A DNA stretch of 64,000 bases, from the NCBI GenBank assembly GCA_020740775.1, contig JAHEWK010000014.1, positions 1,178,001 to 1,242,000 on the forward strand, written 5' to 3'. The notes beneath the pieces were generated by a model. The model searched no databases. It saw only the letters and a list, made by a program, of their open reading frames with translations, and was not told the origin of the DNA. Of this stretch, positions 23,558 to 34,720 are shown piece by piece. Numbering within the stretch: the stretch's first letter is position 1; the number at the start of each line of letters is the position of its first letter. The DNA comes from Ilyonectria destructans. Lineage: Eukaryota > Ascomycota > Sordariomycetes > Hypocreales > Nectriaceae. A program made the translations under genes and the position numbers.

Positions 23558-23878
23558 TTACGAGAACGACGGGTCGGCGTTGGTCAGGAGCTGCTCGAAG
23601 TAGGCCTGGAACCGTCAGACTCGCCACCAGGCTTCACCCAGACAAACGCATCAAGCAGGTTGTCGTCCGTATCGGCAGTCGGGCGCGTACCGAAGCCAGT
23701 GCCCTTGGCATTGCACCAGTCACCCCACGCAGACTGTCCCGTGAGCTGCTTTCCGGAACAACCCTGGTCGGTGATGAACTGCGCGCCGGTTCAGCCGTAC
23801 GACTCCAGGAGGGGTGACTATTCAGGTAGGTGTGTGAGAGTCAGAGACTTGAATTGCCTACCGCTATTTCGGACGTTT
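23558..23878 (-). pseudogene. 3' remnant of a GH6 cellobiohydrolase (CBH II, Cel6A-type) gene
   Basis: On the minus strand the C-terminal part of a GH6 catalytic domain is clear: SPLLESYG, then TGAQFITDQGCSGKQLTGQ, WGDWCNAKGTGFG, TDDNLLDAFVWVKPGGESDG and, in another frame, FQAYFEQLLTNADPSFS with a TAA stop at 23558-23560. Active GH6 enzymes cut cellobiose from cellulose chain ends. This copy is broken in three ways. There is a TGA at 23791-23793 inside the LLESYG/GAQF stretch. The roughly 30 residues normally between GGESDG and FQAYFEQ are deleted with a frame change at about 23608-23616. I find no upstream exons with the catalytic aspartates. A 44-nt GTAGGC..ATAG segment (23861-23818) may be a relic intron. 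No cellulose-binding module is visible. Confidence 0.85.
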
Positions 23879-26141
23879 CAGGTGTGTCTATCTCTGTTCA
23901 AAGCTTAAAAAAGCCTCAAGGCACAGCATTCTTGTTCTAGAAAGAGACAGCCATTTGTCGATCACCGCAAAGGACAGATGGTGGTGAGGGGTTGACTGCG
24001 ATGTCGCCGATAAACTTGGTCACCTGTGGTGGAGGGAAGCTAGGTACCTATGGAATCGCCACCGTAGCTTACTGTAGCTCCCGCCTGGTGGGTGGGCTTG
24101 GCCTAGAGCGAGCCTTCACTCCGCTCTGCTTCACCTCGCAAGCTCTCATGATGGAGCTCGCCCTCAATACAGGCATTCGCGGCGCAAGGAAGACACGCCA
24201 TACGAACTCGCGGCCAGGTTGACCCCATCGCCCCAGCTACCGGTTACGGGGCGTTTTCGCTATTTTAGGTGCCGTGCGGATGGTTGGTGAGGGCGCGTTC
24301 TGGGCGGGAGGGACGCCCCATCGGGTTTCCATACGCGCCCGCCACAGGCAATATGGAATATGGGCGCTTAACCAATCATTCGGACAACCCAGCGCCGTGC
24401 AGAACCTCAAACACGGAAAATATCATTTTCGCTCTGGTGGGCTGATGATTGGCGACACCGCGTCTGCAATAGTACTGGCGGAATGTCGGCGCGGCTGGCG
24501 ACATCGCATTCCATTCACCCACCCACTCACTCATTCAGTCATTCATCCCATCCGTTATTCGTTGTTGGTTTCCTGGTTCCTGGCTGGTTGCAGGGATGAC
24601 GTCAGAGCCGAGAACAAGAATGACAGCCCTGCGCCGCCTCACTCACTAAACCAACTAACGGTCAACGGAATGAGCCTATCTTCAAAGCTTGGCTCGAAGG
24701 GTCCAAGTTTCAGAATAAAAACCTGCGACAGCTTCCAGAAAACAGGTTTCGCCTTCATCCACATCCCAGTCTGCAAAGTGGCGACGTTTCTGGGCTTCGT
24801 TGGATGAGATCAGCGGCTATGTGCTGTAAGTAGGTCCCCACGTGAACCCCGGTCTGTCCTGTCCAGGACCCTTCTTTTCTAGTGCCATTTTGGGACTGTG
24901 GTGACAGGGGTTTCTACCATCGCGAGTGTCTTTCAGAGGCTTGATTGGACATCAGTCATCGTCACCGACGACCACATCCTGGTCGCCACGACCACCTCCA
25001 GCCACCGCAAGACCACCGCTTGCAGGGCGCCTACAGATGATCCTGCCCGTTTGGATCCCCTCGTTTCCTTGCGTTTCTCATCCAGCCCTGTTGTCGCCAG
25101 TCAAGCTTCGGTCCAACTCACCATCTCGGCTGACTATCCCGGCCTGGATGCCCCCAGGTGGACGTATCCGGGGGCTTGCTGGCGGGCTTGCAATGGCGTC
25201 AGAGTGCATTCTCGGCCCCGGTCCAAGACGGCTTGTTTTCCTATCGAATATATGCCACTGCTCTTCGCTGCCGACCTGATGGTGAGATTTGGAAAGATGG
25301 GCACCATTCACCAGTCGCTCCGCCGGTGTTCCCCTTGCCCTCTGAGTGAGTCACTATATATCTACGCAACCTGCACTCCATTCATTTGGTGGCTGCAATT
25401 GCCAAAGATCGTGACCCGCCATTGTGCGAGTATTATAAGTCAAGTTAAACCGGAGCGACTACATCCATGCTTGCGGCTGTGCCCAAGCGACAACCTGAAC
25501 CTCACCCCAACCTCAGCTCACCGCGAAGCCTCAACTGATCTCACTTGCAACGTCACTTCGAACTCCCCAGCTCACACTCTCCGGGCCAAATAAAGCGACC
25601 TTGTCTCTTGGCTTTGTTTTGGACCATCCGTGCCCGAGACTCAACCAGCATCGTGACTGGTCTCGTTTGGCTAGGCGCTTAGCCAACCGGACCCTCTCTA
25701 AGCGCTGCCGCCCGCAAGGAACAAAGGGCCTTGGAGAGCGTTTGCGCATTGAAGTGATTTCAAACTGAGAGGTTCTTTTATTGGACACTCTAATTGTGGA
25801 GTGACTCAGGTGAGTGCTTGTCGTATTCATACAATCACCGGCGCTTCTTATTGTCTTTGTTCCCCTCTCATTTTTCCTATTGTCTTCCCTTTCCTGCATG
25901 CACCTGCACACACAATCGCAAACCATCTAGACAACATGGAATCATAGAAGGCTAGATCAGGCACCCACATTGACGGCCATTGTTTTCCTTTGTATTCTTT
26001 TCTATGTCTGAACTTCTCACCTAATATTATTTTCCCTGCGTCGCACTTGGCCGCCGCCCGCTTCACCATTTACAATTCCTTTTCATTCGGATACTCTCAG
26101 CACGCCTTTAGACGTCATTTACCAACACAGACAGACTCAAG
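23879..26141. other. Long spacer upstream of prm1
   Basis: Two open frames (24274-24807 and 24898-25593, plus) have no family resemblance and look like chance. A CACTCA/CATTCA-rich patch is at 24520-24560. One TGACTCA lies at 25802-25808, 334 bases before prm1. The last 250 bases are pyrimidine-rich leader. Confidence 0.4.
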
Positions 26142-28331
26142 ATGTTATTCTCACGAAAAAACGAAGACTCGACGGCCTACCCGGCCGTCCCCGACTCCCT
26201 CCGGACAGACTCATTCGAGATGACCGAGATGCGCAAAACACAGGAGGCTCGCGCCGACACTGCACCATCCTTCACACCCTACCTCAGCCTCCGTTCAAGG
26301 CTCTCCCAGATATGGATAAACCGCTGGACCGTCCTTCTCATCCTTGTACTTATCCGACTTATGATGCTGGTCGCTGACCTCAACGACAACGTTGGCGACG
26401 CCAAGACCAAGGCCCTTTCGGCTTGCACCAAAGTTGAAGACATCGGCAGTACTATGGCTTCCATGCCCCACTACCTGTCGTTGGGAGTCAATGATATGGC
26501 GGCTTCGGGAATCGAAAAGTCCGTCGAAGCCATGGTGTTCATGCTGGGCCTGATCATCACGGGCGTGGAATCCATGATCATCTTCTACATCAACTTCCTC
26601 ACGGCTACATATACCTGCCTCATCGCAGCAATGATCCATGGCAGTCTCGATGTCGTCGCTGATGTCACCTCAGATGCCACGGATGCCTTTAACGAGGTGA
26701 TCGGAAAAGTCGTCAAGGAGATCAAGGACATTGCTGGTAACTTGGAAGACGGAATCAACAAGGTCGCAAAGGACATCGAAGACTCTGTTTTCGGTGATTT
26801 GATTCCTGATATCCCCGAGGTGAACTTCACCGCCCCCATCCAGGACCTCCAGGACTTTAAGCTGGACGCAAAGGACTTTGTCAAGGACGTCCGACAGCTC
26901 GACGAAGACCTTCCAACGTTCGAAGAAGTCCAGAACCTGACGAAGCAGGCCATCTCCATTCCGTTTGATTTGGTTCGCAATCTTCTCAACGAAAGCTATG
27001 GAAGCTACAAGTTTGACCGGGACAGCTTCCCCCTAGCTCAAAAACAGGAGCTGTCGTTCTGCTCCGATAACAGCACCATCAACGACTTCTTCACCAAGCT
27101 GTTTGACCTCATTCAGAAGGCCAAGACCATTTTCCTTGTCGTCCTCCTCATCCTGGCGGTTTTGGTTATCGTGCCCATGGCTTGGCTCGAGATTATGCGC
27201 TGGCGACGCGAGCAGCGTCATGCTAAGCTCATTTCCAAGAACGCCTACGACCCTATGGATGTGGTGTACATCGCATCGCGCCCGATGACTGCTACCTATG
27301 GCATTAAGGTTGCCTCACGATTCAAAGGCAAGCGACAGATTCTCGTTCGTTGGTGCATTGCCTACGCCACGTCCCCCATGGCTCTGTTCGTCCTGTCTCT
27401 CGCACTGGCTGGGTTCTTCTCCTGCTTTTGCCAGTGGCTTCTCATCAGGGCGGTAAATGACGAGGTCCCAGCTCTGGCTGCGGAGGTCGGAAACTTTGCC
27501 GATGACGTTGTCAAGACCTTGGCGAACGTCTCAGACGAATGGGCCACAGATGCCAACTCTGTGGTCAAGGGACTGAACGACGAAATCAACAACGACGTTC
27601 TTGGCTACGTTACCAACGCAACAGATGCCGTCAACGACACCCTGACGACATTCCTCGAGACCATGGACGACGGCCTCAACACTGTCTTCAATGGCACTAT
27701 CCTCCTGGATCCTATCAAGACAGTCTTGCACTGTGTTATTGGTATCAAGATCGAGAGTGTGCAGAAGGGTCTGACGTGGGTACACGACAATGCTAATGTC
27801 AACTTCCCACTCTTCGCCAACGACACATTCAGTCTGGGAGCCAAGGACTCAGTTGAGGGTGACTCGGGTCTTAACACATTTTTGGCGTCCCCGTCGTCTG
27901 TCACCACTGATGAAGTCACGGGAGCCGTCAAGTCTGTCACCGACTGGCTTCACAACCACCTGGTCAAGGAAGCGTTGATATCCACCGGCCTGATCCTCCT
28001 TTACTTCATCGTCATCCTATTCGGGGTCGCCCGAACACTGGCCGGCATGGCAACTCCCGACCGCGGTAGAGCCGAGGGCGGTATGCGCTACACTGGAGAC
28101 GAGCGGCCCGCCACGACTCCTCGCATGGGGCATGAGGGACATGATGCGGGCCAAGGCACGACATTCCCTCGCTTTGGATCATCCTCCGGCGAGCTCGAGC
28201 GCTACAGTGCTGCTCCTAGCGGAGGAGTCGAAAAGGTTATGTCGGGCGCGCAAGGCGGCCGAGCTACGGAAGTGGATGGGCACCAGCGGAGCAGCTCGTA
28301 TGGGCACTTTGAGTCCGCGGGCAAGTATTAG
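26142..28331 (+). CDS. prm1: Plasma membrane fusion protein Prm1
   Basis: A single exon of 729 residues, close to the usual Prm1 length. Prm1 promotes plasma-membrane fusion of mating cells, acting at the contact zone as a disulphide-linked dimer. Five hydrophobic segments are visible: WTVLLILVLIRLMMLV (about residue 62), an extended one around VFMLGLIITGVESMIIFYIN, IFLVVLLILAVLVIVPMA, MALFVLSLALAGFFSCF, and LISTGLILLYFIVILFGVA near the C-terminus. They flank two large extracellular loops with N-glycosylation sites (NFTA, NLTK, NATD, NDTL, NGTI, NDTF) and the ELSFCSDNSTINDFF block conserved in the family. The cytosolic tail is low-complexity and Gly/Ser/Arg-rich. In Neurospora it also affects vegetative fusion. 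Confidence 0.95.
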   Translation: MLFSRKNEDSTAYPAVPDSLRTDSFEMTEMRKTQEARADTAPSFTPYLSLRSRLSQIWINRWTVLLILVLIRLMMLVADLNDNVGDAKTKALSACTKVEDIGSTMASMPHYLSLGVNDMAASGIEKSVEAMVFMLGLIITGVESMIIFYINFLTATYTCLIAAMIHGSLDVVADVTSDATDAFNEVIGKVVKEIKDIAGNLEDGINKVAKDIEDSVFGDLIPDIPEVNFTAPIQDLQDFKLDAKDFVKDVRQLDEDLPTFEEVQNLTKQAISIPFDLVRNLLNESYGSYKFDRDSFPLAQKQELSFCSDNSTINDFFTKLFDLIQKAKTIFLVVLLILAVLVIVPMAWLEIMRWRREQRHAKLISKNAYDPMDVVYIASRPMTATYGIKVASRFKGKRQILVRWCIAYATSPMALFVLSLALAGFFSCFCQWLLIRAVNDEVPALAAEVGNFADDVVKTLANVSDEWATDANSVVKGLNDEINNDVLGYVTNATDAVNDTLTTFLETMDDGLNTVFNGTILLDPIKTVLHCVIGIKIESVQKGLTWVHDNANVNFPLFANDTFSLGAKDSVEGDSGLNTFLASPSSVTTDEVTGAVKSVTDWLHNHLVKEALISTGLILLYFIVILFGVARTLAGMATPDRGRAEGGMRYTGDERPATTPRMGHEGHDAGQGTTFPRFGSSSGELERYSAAPSGGVEKVMSGAQGGRATEVDGHQRSSSYGHFESAGKY

Positions 28332-28792
28332 CCTGCCTGGGCGGAACAAAGCCGCAAAGGCTTGCTTTACGTGACAAGGGGACGGTGTTGATTGCAGTGT
28401 TACTCCGGCCTGGCTGGACCGTGCCGAGAGATTCTCTCCCTGCTGACTGCATGAAGTTATGGAAGCGACGGAAGCTATGATTTGGATCCGCATGGACTGG
28501 CGTTGAGACAATCTTGGAAAGGAGGCAACTCGAACCACATTTGGTTATTTTCCTTTGTTACCATTTAGGTTTGGAATTTGAGTTATTGAATAGGAGGGAG
28601 GTCAAACAAGATACCATAGTGGTTTGATGTATTCGCGCGGTTGACGGATAGACGTCCTGAGTCTAGGTTGCGGTCTACACAGATTGGACTTTGTAGCCTC
28701 CATGGCAAACTTATCGATGAAGCTAGATTGAGACAACGATAACAATAACAAGAAATGGTGGCTGCAAACTTGACTGATCCTTTGTGACTGCT

Positions 28793-28846
28793 CCGTGTTC
28801 CGTATTCCGCGTTCCGCGTTCCGTGTTCTGCAGTCTGCAATCTGCG
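28793..28846. repeat. Degenerate short tandem repeat
   Basis: Successive copies of a 7-nt word (TTCCGTA, TTCCGCG, TTCCGCG, TTCCGTG) run into two copies of CTGCA(A/G)T. The array sits about 460 bases before the tryptophan synthase start codon. Confidence 0.6.
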
Positions 28847-28923
28847 GATGCGTCATGTATCAAGCCAGCGACTGTTGCATAGTGTCGGTGCAGAGGGACA
28901 CATCAGGCCTGGTGATACGCGAC

Positions 28924-28930
28924 TGAGTCA
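28924..28930. promoter_or_regulatory. Candidate Cpc1/Gcn4 (TGASTCA) site upstream of tryptophan synthase
   Basis: TGAGTCA, a perfect match to the site bound by Cpc1/CpcA/Gcn4, lies 371 bases before the tryptophan synthase ATG. Cross-pathway control of tryptophan genes by this factor is well known in fungi, so the position makes sense, but a 7-mer can occur by chance (others are at 14077 and 25802). Confidence 0.45.
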
Positions 28931-29300
28931 GGATGACGACGACCATGGGTGATGCTAGAGAGTGTCATGACTTGTCCTGTTGGTGGAACGTGGTGTTTAG
29001 CGGGGAGTCCCTGCCGACTTCCAGGGGAGGCAAAGCATATTACTGCATTGGGCAAGTCCGGGTGCGGAGGTGGGGTTGTCTGCTGCAAGGCGGGAACTCA
29101 TGCAGGAGCAGGTGTGGCGGAGAGCATTCTTCCGGAATCGGTGGCGTGCATCCGCCTCGCTTTCACAAAAAATCGTCGGATGGGCGCCAGCAACTCTAGT
29201 CATAAAACCGTTGCCATCGCCCGCCTCGTCTTTTTCTCTCCTCGACACGCTTCCTCACACAACACGCCACCTCCCCTTTGACGACGACAACGACGACAAT

Positions 29301-31721
29301 ATGGAGGCCATCAAGCAGACTTTCCAGCGCTGCAAGGCGCAGAACAAGGTCGGTTTTACTCACCCCGCCGCAATTGCCCCTCCTCGCCTACACCGCGGGG
29401 TAGTGAGGCGGGCGGTTGCACATTCAACGAGATGTGAAGGCTGACGATGGCTTCAATGCGTTGCAGTCGGCACTTGTAGCATACGTTACTGCCGGTTATC
29501 CTCGACCCGAGGACACTCCCGATATTCTCCTCTCTCTGGAGAAGGGTGGTGCTGGTGAGTCCCCATTCAGGCTTCGGTGGCAAAATCGGTTCTAAACTTT
29601 TCCATAGACGTCCTCGAACTCGGCGCCCCCTTCACCGACCCAATTGCCGACGGCCCGACCATCCAAACTGCCAACACAGTATGTGACGACCCTCATAAAC
29701 TCTCCCAATTGCGCTTCAATGCAGGATTGACACCGTATAGATTGCTCTCGCGAATGGCGTTACCATCGAGTCGACCCTGGGCATGGTCAAGGAGGCCCGA
29801 TCCCGCGGCCTCAAGGCCCCTGTTATGCTCATGGGATACTACAACCCCCTGCTGAGCTACGGAGAGGAGCGTCTGCTCAAGGACTGCAAGGAGTCTGGCG
29901 TCAATGGCTTTATCGTCGTCGATCTCCCTCCTGAGGAGGCCATTTCCTTTCGCAGCCTCTGCACTAAGGGCGGCCTGTCCTACGTCCCTCTCATTGCCCC
30001 GGCCACCTCGGATACCCGAATGAGAATTCTCTGCCAGTTGGCCGATTCCTTCATCTACGTCGTTTCCAGAATGGGTGTTACCGGCGCCACCGGCACCATG
30101 AACGCCAATCTCCCTGAACTGCTGGAGCGAGTTAAGAAGTACAGCGGCAACAAGCCCGCCGCTGTTGGCTTTGGTGTTAGCACCCGCGAGCACTTCCTGA
30201 GTGTCGCTAACATGGCCGATGGTGTTGTTGTTGGCAGCCAGATTATCACTACCATTAAGAACGCTGCCCCTGGCGAGGCCTTTAACGATGTCGAGAACTA
30301 CGCCGCCTACCTTTCCGGACGAGGAGAGGGTGAGGCCACCCGGGAGGTCAGCATCATTGAGGCTGCCGTGGGAGCCCAGGAGCCCGAGCTCACGACCGTT
30401 ACTGTCAATGATGTCATCAGTGCTGAGGAGGACAGCGCCCTGGTGGCTCAGCTGGCTGCCCTGCACGGCAAGATCCCCGAGCGATTCGGCGAGTTCGGTG
30501 GCCAGTACGTCCCCGAGAGCTTGATGGACTGCCTGTCGGAGCTCGAGGACGGCTTCAACAAGATTAAGGACGACCCCTTGTTCTGGGAGGAGTACCGGGG
30601 CTACTACGAGTATATGGGACGACCCGGCCACTTGCACTTGGCAGAGCGGCTAACCGAGTATGCTGGCGGCGCCAACATCTGGCTCAAGCGTGAGGATCTT
30701 AACCACACTGGTAGCCACAAGATCAACAATGCCCTGGGCCAGCTTCTCCTGGCCCGTCGTCTCGGAAAGACTCGCATCATTGCCGAGACTGGAGCTGGCC
30801 AGCACGGTGTTGCTACCGCCACTGTTTGTGCTAAGTTTGGCATGGAGTGTACTGTCTACATGGGAGCCGTAAGTTTTACTAAGTTAGATTCCCGACCAAT
30901 AACTGACAATTTAACAGGAGGATGTCCGACGACAAGCCCTCAACGTCTTCCGAATGCGACTACTCGGCGCTAAGGTCGTTGCTGTCGAGGCTGGCAGCAG
31001 GACTCTCCGAGATGCAGTCAACGAGGCTCTCCGCGCCTGGGTTGTCGATCTCGACACCACTCACTACATTATCGGTTCCGCCATTGGCCCTCACCCCTTC
31101 CCTACTATTGTGCGAACCTTCCAATCCGTCATTGGAGACGAGACCAAACAGCAGATGATGGAGAAGCGTGGCAAGCTACCTGACGCTGTCGTGGCCTGTG
31201 TCGGTGGTGGCAGCAACGCCGTCGGCATGTTCTACCCCTTCGCCAACGACCCGTCGGTCAAGCTTCTAGGTGTTGAGGCAGGTGGTGATGGTGTTGACAC
31301 AGAGCGACACAGCGCTACCCTTACTGGCGGTTCCAAGGGTGTTCTGCACGGTGTGAGGACATACGTCCTCCAGGACAAGCACGGTCAGATCTCCGAGACT
31401 CACTCAGTGTCGGCCGGTCTCGACTACCCCGGTGTCGGCCCCGAGCTGAGCTCGTGGAAGGACAACGAGCGTGCCAAGTTCGTCGCGGCCACTGATGCCC
31501 AGGCGTTCCTGGGTTTCAAGCTGATGAGCCAGATGGAGGGTATCATCCCCGCACTGGAGTCGGCGCACGGCATCTACGGTGCCATTGAGCTGGCCAAGAC
31601 GATGAAGAAGGACGAGGACCTGGTCATCTGCCTGAGCGGCCGAGGAGACAAGGACGTGCAGAGTGTGGCCGACGAGCTGCCCAAGTTGGGCCCCCAAATT
31701 GGATGGGATCTTCGATTTTAA
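29301..31721 (+). CDS. trp-3: Tryptophan synthase, fused alpha-beta
   Basis: Five exons (29301-29348, 29467-29554, 29608-29678, 29741-30868, 30918-31721) encode 712 residues, the length of the fungal bifunctional enzyme. The N-terminal alpha domain converts indole-3-glycerol phosphate to indole: [53 protein letters not shown] and [10 protein letters not shown] are all present. A linker of about 40 residues leads to the beta domain, which joins indole and serine with [34 protein letters not shown] (PLP lysine in HKINN), [29 protein letters not shown] and [12 protein letters not shown]. Intron 4 (49 nt) falls inside VYMGA/EDVRRQ. The symbol follows Neurospora; the yeast equivalent is TRP5. The stop is only 174 bases from the stop of the convergent bL28m gene. 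Confidence 0.97.
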
Positions 31722-31895
31722 GACAAGAGACGGGAATTATGAAGTGAAACGACAACATGCAGGCACCTTGGAAAGTGGGATAGCAGCAGCATACTCATGA
31801 CAGTTTTTGTGTGTTGATTTTTGTGGTGATGATACAAGGCTGGTTGGCGTTTATCTGAGAAAAAGGGCTTTTGGTACATATAATACACAGAGATA

Positions 31896-32702
31896 TTACA
31901 CAGTGACGGTGTCCTTGTTCTTAGTCTTGCTGGCCTGAGCCTCGGCCATATCAAGCTCCTTAAACAAGCGAGCCTCCTCTTCGTCTGACAGCTCCTCAAT
32001 TCCCTCTAGATCGGCCAAATCTAAATCGCCCAGAGTGAAGGCCTCGTGCTCAGCAGTAGCGGCCGCTTTGAGCTCCTCGAGTGTCGAGCGACTTCGCATG
32101 CTCAGGGGACCGGGCGTGGCAAAGTCGAGAGCGTACTGGATGACATCGTCGCGGTTCTCAATGGGCTTGGGCTCCATGCCGAGGGCGATGCGCTCCTCGT
32201 TGAAGCGCTCCTGGATGGCTCGGCTCTGCATGAGCAGCCAGCGCATGTTCCAGCCGCCGGGGCCGAGCTCCTTTAGGCGGGCGGGCTTGCTCTTGAGGAG
32301 GTACTCCTGGAGGCCGCCCTCGCGGCGGATGGTCTTGAGGACGCGGAGGGTGAGGCGGGTCTTGATGTTGGCGTCGAGGGCCGGCAGGTAGAAGCTCTTG
32401 ACATGGACGTTGGGCCGCCAGAAGCGGCGGCTCTTGTTGCCCCATTTCTCGGCGACGTTGTTGCCGAAGCGGATGCGCGCGGCGCCGTATAGCCCGCGGT
32501 TGGACTGCTTGTAGATGCGGCGCTCGCCGTAGGGGTACGGCGGGATCAGGCGGTCGGGCAGGCGGTGCGCCTTGACGGTCTTGGTCTGCTGGGGGAGGGT
32601 GGTGCTGAAGGGGCGAACGGCGGCGGCGGCAGGTTGGGCGAGGAGGGAGGAGAATGCCGAGGCGGCAGCGAACGGCCGTCGGGCAGCGGCGAAGGACGCC
32701 AT
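31896..32702 (-). CDS. mrpl24: Mitochondrial large ribosomal subunit protein bL28m
   Basis: A single exon of 268 residues. The first about 38 residues are an Ala/Arg/Ser-rich mitochondrial presequence (MASFAAARRPFAAASAFSSL). The bL28 core follows: YKQSNRGLYGAARIRFGNNV, KSRRFWRPNVHVKSFYLPA, and LTLRVLKTIRREGGLQEYLL. The C-terminal extension (PKPIENRDDVIQYALDF, then an acidic ELSDEEEARLFKELDM tail) matches the fungal mitochondrial form, which is much longer than bacterial L28. It is divergent from the HAUS4-like gene, with 447 bases between the two start codons, so the promoters probably overlap. The symbol follows yeast MRPL24. Confidence 0.93.
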   Translation of the reverse strand: MASFAAARRPFAAASAFSSLLAQPAAAAVRPFSTTLPQQTKTVKAHRLPDRLIPPYPYGERRIYKQSNRGLYGAARIRFGNNVAEKWGNKSRRFWRPNVHVKSFYLPALDANIKTRLTLRVLKTIRREGGLQEYLLKSKPARLKELGPGGWNMRWLLMQSRAIQERFNEERIALGMEPKPIENRDDVIQYALDFATPGPLSMRSRSTLEELKAAATAEHEAFTLGDLDLADLEGIEELSDEEEARLFKELDMAEAQASKTKNKDTVTV

Positions 32703-33149
32703 GGCGATGGGGTTTCGTGAGGGTTTGGTTTTTGCCGTGGGACGAGCGACTAGGCGGCGAGGTTCGGGGTGGATGGGTTCTTCCGGGTTATCGGCGAGGC
32801 ATTGGCCTCAATTGGCGTCGGGGGATGGCGGCGGGAGGCGTAATTGAGCGCGGTCCAGCTCCCGTCCAGAATGCGCTGATCGTCCGTCGCTTTCTCTCTC
32901 CCGTGACGAGAGGTTTTGGGAGAATTTTGGGATCGTGAGGTTCGGAAGCGCGTGATCTTCCGGTCCCGGGCGGTGGGTGGTGGGTGCACACACGACACCG
33001 GCAGCTCTGCTTGTGGCTCTGCCAATCAGGTGATTGCGTGTGCTGTTCGCGAAACCCCCACCACCAGCGTCATGCTGTAGCTCCCTCCCTCCCTGTAATT
33101 ATTTACTCTCCGATAAATTATATCCTTACTGCCGCTGAGCACAACCGCC
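32703..33149. promoter_or_regulatory. Short divergent promoter, bL28m / HAUS4-like
   Basis: A 447-base spacer between two start codons on opposite strands. No specific element was recognised. Confidence 0.5.
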
Positions 33150-34294
33150 ATGTCAACGTTTCCGCCCGTGGACGCCGCCGTCCTGCAGAACAACCCGGAC
33201 TTTGCCATCCTCTACGGGAAACTCACCCACGTCATTCTCAATCCCGATGGCTCGACCAAGGAGGACCCCGCGGCCAAGGAGCGGGCTGCGGTTCGGGAGG
33301 TGGGTTTGGAGACAGCCGCGGCTAACAATGGCTGGTTCTCATGACGACGAATAGCTCGACTGACATGCAACTTCTCGGCGTCTAGGAACTCGACCGTCGT
33401 CGGCTAGCAGCTGCCAAAAACCACATCCTCACCCGCGCCATTGCTACGGCTACTCCCGCAGACCCAGCCTCGGCACCAAGGACATCACGTCTCCGGCCTC
33501 AACACCAACAACAGGCATCACAGCCACCCGCACAGCAGCAACAATCGAGCCTCTCCGAGCCCCTCGTCGACCTCCTTCTCATTCTCCCGCCGCTGCTAGA
33601 CCCCGACTCCCCGCCGCTCCCGCAAGCCTCCCTCGAGCTTCTCTTTGCCCACCCGCCCCTGTCCGATATCGAATCCCTCCTCCCAGCTCTGGCGCCCCTC
33701 CTCGCCTCTTCTCTGCGCTCCTCCGCCCTCAGTCTCGCTCGAATCGCCCACCCCTCTACCAACCCATCCTACCTCCACCGACACATTGCCGCCCTCCCGC
33801 AGACCCTAGCTACTCTCCGCACCGACCTTGCCGCTGCCCAGTCCGCCCTCGTTGCCGACCGCCTCCGCAGCCTCACCGCCCTGACCGCGGTTCTCCACGC
33901 ATCCACACAGGCGCTGGCCCACCTCGTCCGCGCCCTCGAGGTCAAACACGGCGTCGTCGCCCGTAGCCTCGAGCTCCGCGCCGCAGAGGTCAGCCTGCAG
34001 GCTCAGCGACACGATGCAGATGCTGCACTCGCCGTGGCCGCTGTCCGCCGCGATGTCTACACCCCTGAGGCCCTAGCTGCACTTAAGAACTACGCTGCAC
34101 ACCTCCGGGATGCGAGGATTCGCAGCGAGGAGCGCATTCGCGGGCTCAAGGCCGAGCTGTCAGAGTACGGCGTTGGTGTCGACGGCGGCGAGGGCAAGCA
34201 GAAGATGATGAAGGAGATGTCCCGCGTATATCGCGACATGGGGCGGCAAATGGACGACGTCAGGGGTGACCTCGAGCGGCTACATCACAGCTAA
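33150..34294 (+). CDS. Coiled-coil protein resembling augmin subunit HAUS4
   Basis: Two exons (33150-33299, 33386-34294; 86-nt intron) encode 352 residues. The N-terminal block VLQNNPDFAILYGKL with NHILTR about 40 residues later, the central LEVKHGVVARSLELR helix, and the C-terminal MKEMSRVYRDMGRQ share pattern and order with animal HAUS4 (a LLQNPYF-like start, LEVKCG, and an EFSKVYR end). The protein is helical, with a Pro/Gln-rich insert at about residues 78-100. Augmin is an eight-subunit complex that recruits gamma-tubulin to existing microtubules; fungal counterparts exist in Aspergillus but are hard to detect. The family call rests on remembered motifs without alignment. A generic coiled-coil protein is the alternative. 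Confidence 0.6.
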
Positions 34295-34720
34295 ACAGAA
34301 GTGTAAACAACGTTGATGGGGGATTTACGAAATATGACAGGATATGACGGAGATGTGACGGTAATACCAGAGGTTTTTGTACATACGCTTGGCGAAGTGT
34401 TGTTGTCTACGACTTATACCCTTCTAATCACATCGCTAGAGCAGATTCAGACGCACATGGAAGACACATGTTTATAATTCATATCATCGTACATTTGATT
34501 TTGGGGGTTGTCTCTGTTCTTTCTAAGCCAAGAATTTGTTCCCGACCCAGACCCGAGACTTGGGTATTTACAGTCCATCCTAGACCGACACTCCTGGTTC
34601 ATTAGATTCCTGCGAAGCTGTTCCGATCTACCTATCCTGGAGGAGAACCAAAAACGACATCATTCGAACCGCCAGGGCCACTCCGGTACCCGTGCACTCG
34701 CTAATCTGTCTCGACACTAC
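34295..34720. other. Convergent 3' spacer
   Basis: Lies between the stop codons of the HAUS4-like and aspartate aminotransferase genes. No feature recognised. Confidence 0.5.

Larger units (their letters stand above)
28332..29300. other. Spacer and promoter of tryptophan synthase
   Basis: Contains a degenerate tandem array of about 7-nt units (TTCCGCG-type) at 28793-28830 followed by CTGCAGTCTGCAATCTGCGG, and a TGAGTCA at 28924-28930 (listed separately). No gene recognised. Confidence 0.45.

Noticed and set aside
24274..25593. Two frames of 177 and 231 codons upstream of prm1
   Set aside because: No domain or signal; composition does not resemble neighbouring genes. Probably chance.
29693..30637. 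314-codon open frame on the minus strand
   Set aside because: Antisense shadow of the tryptophan synthase exon 4, no domain resemblance.
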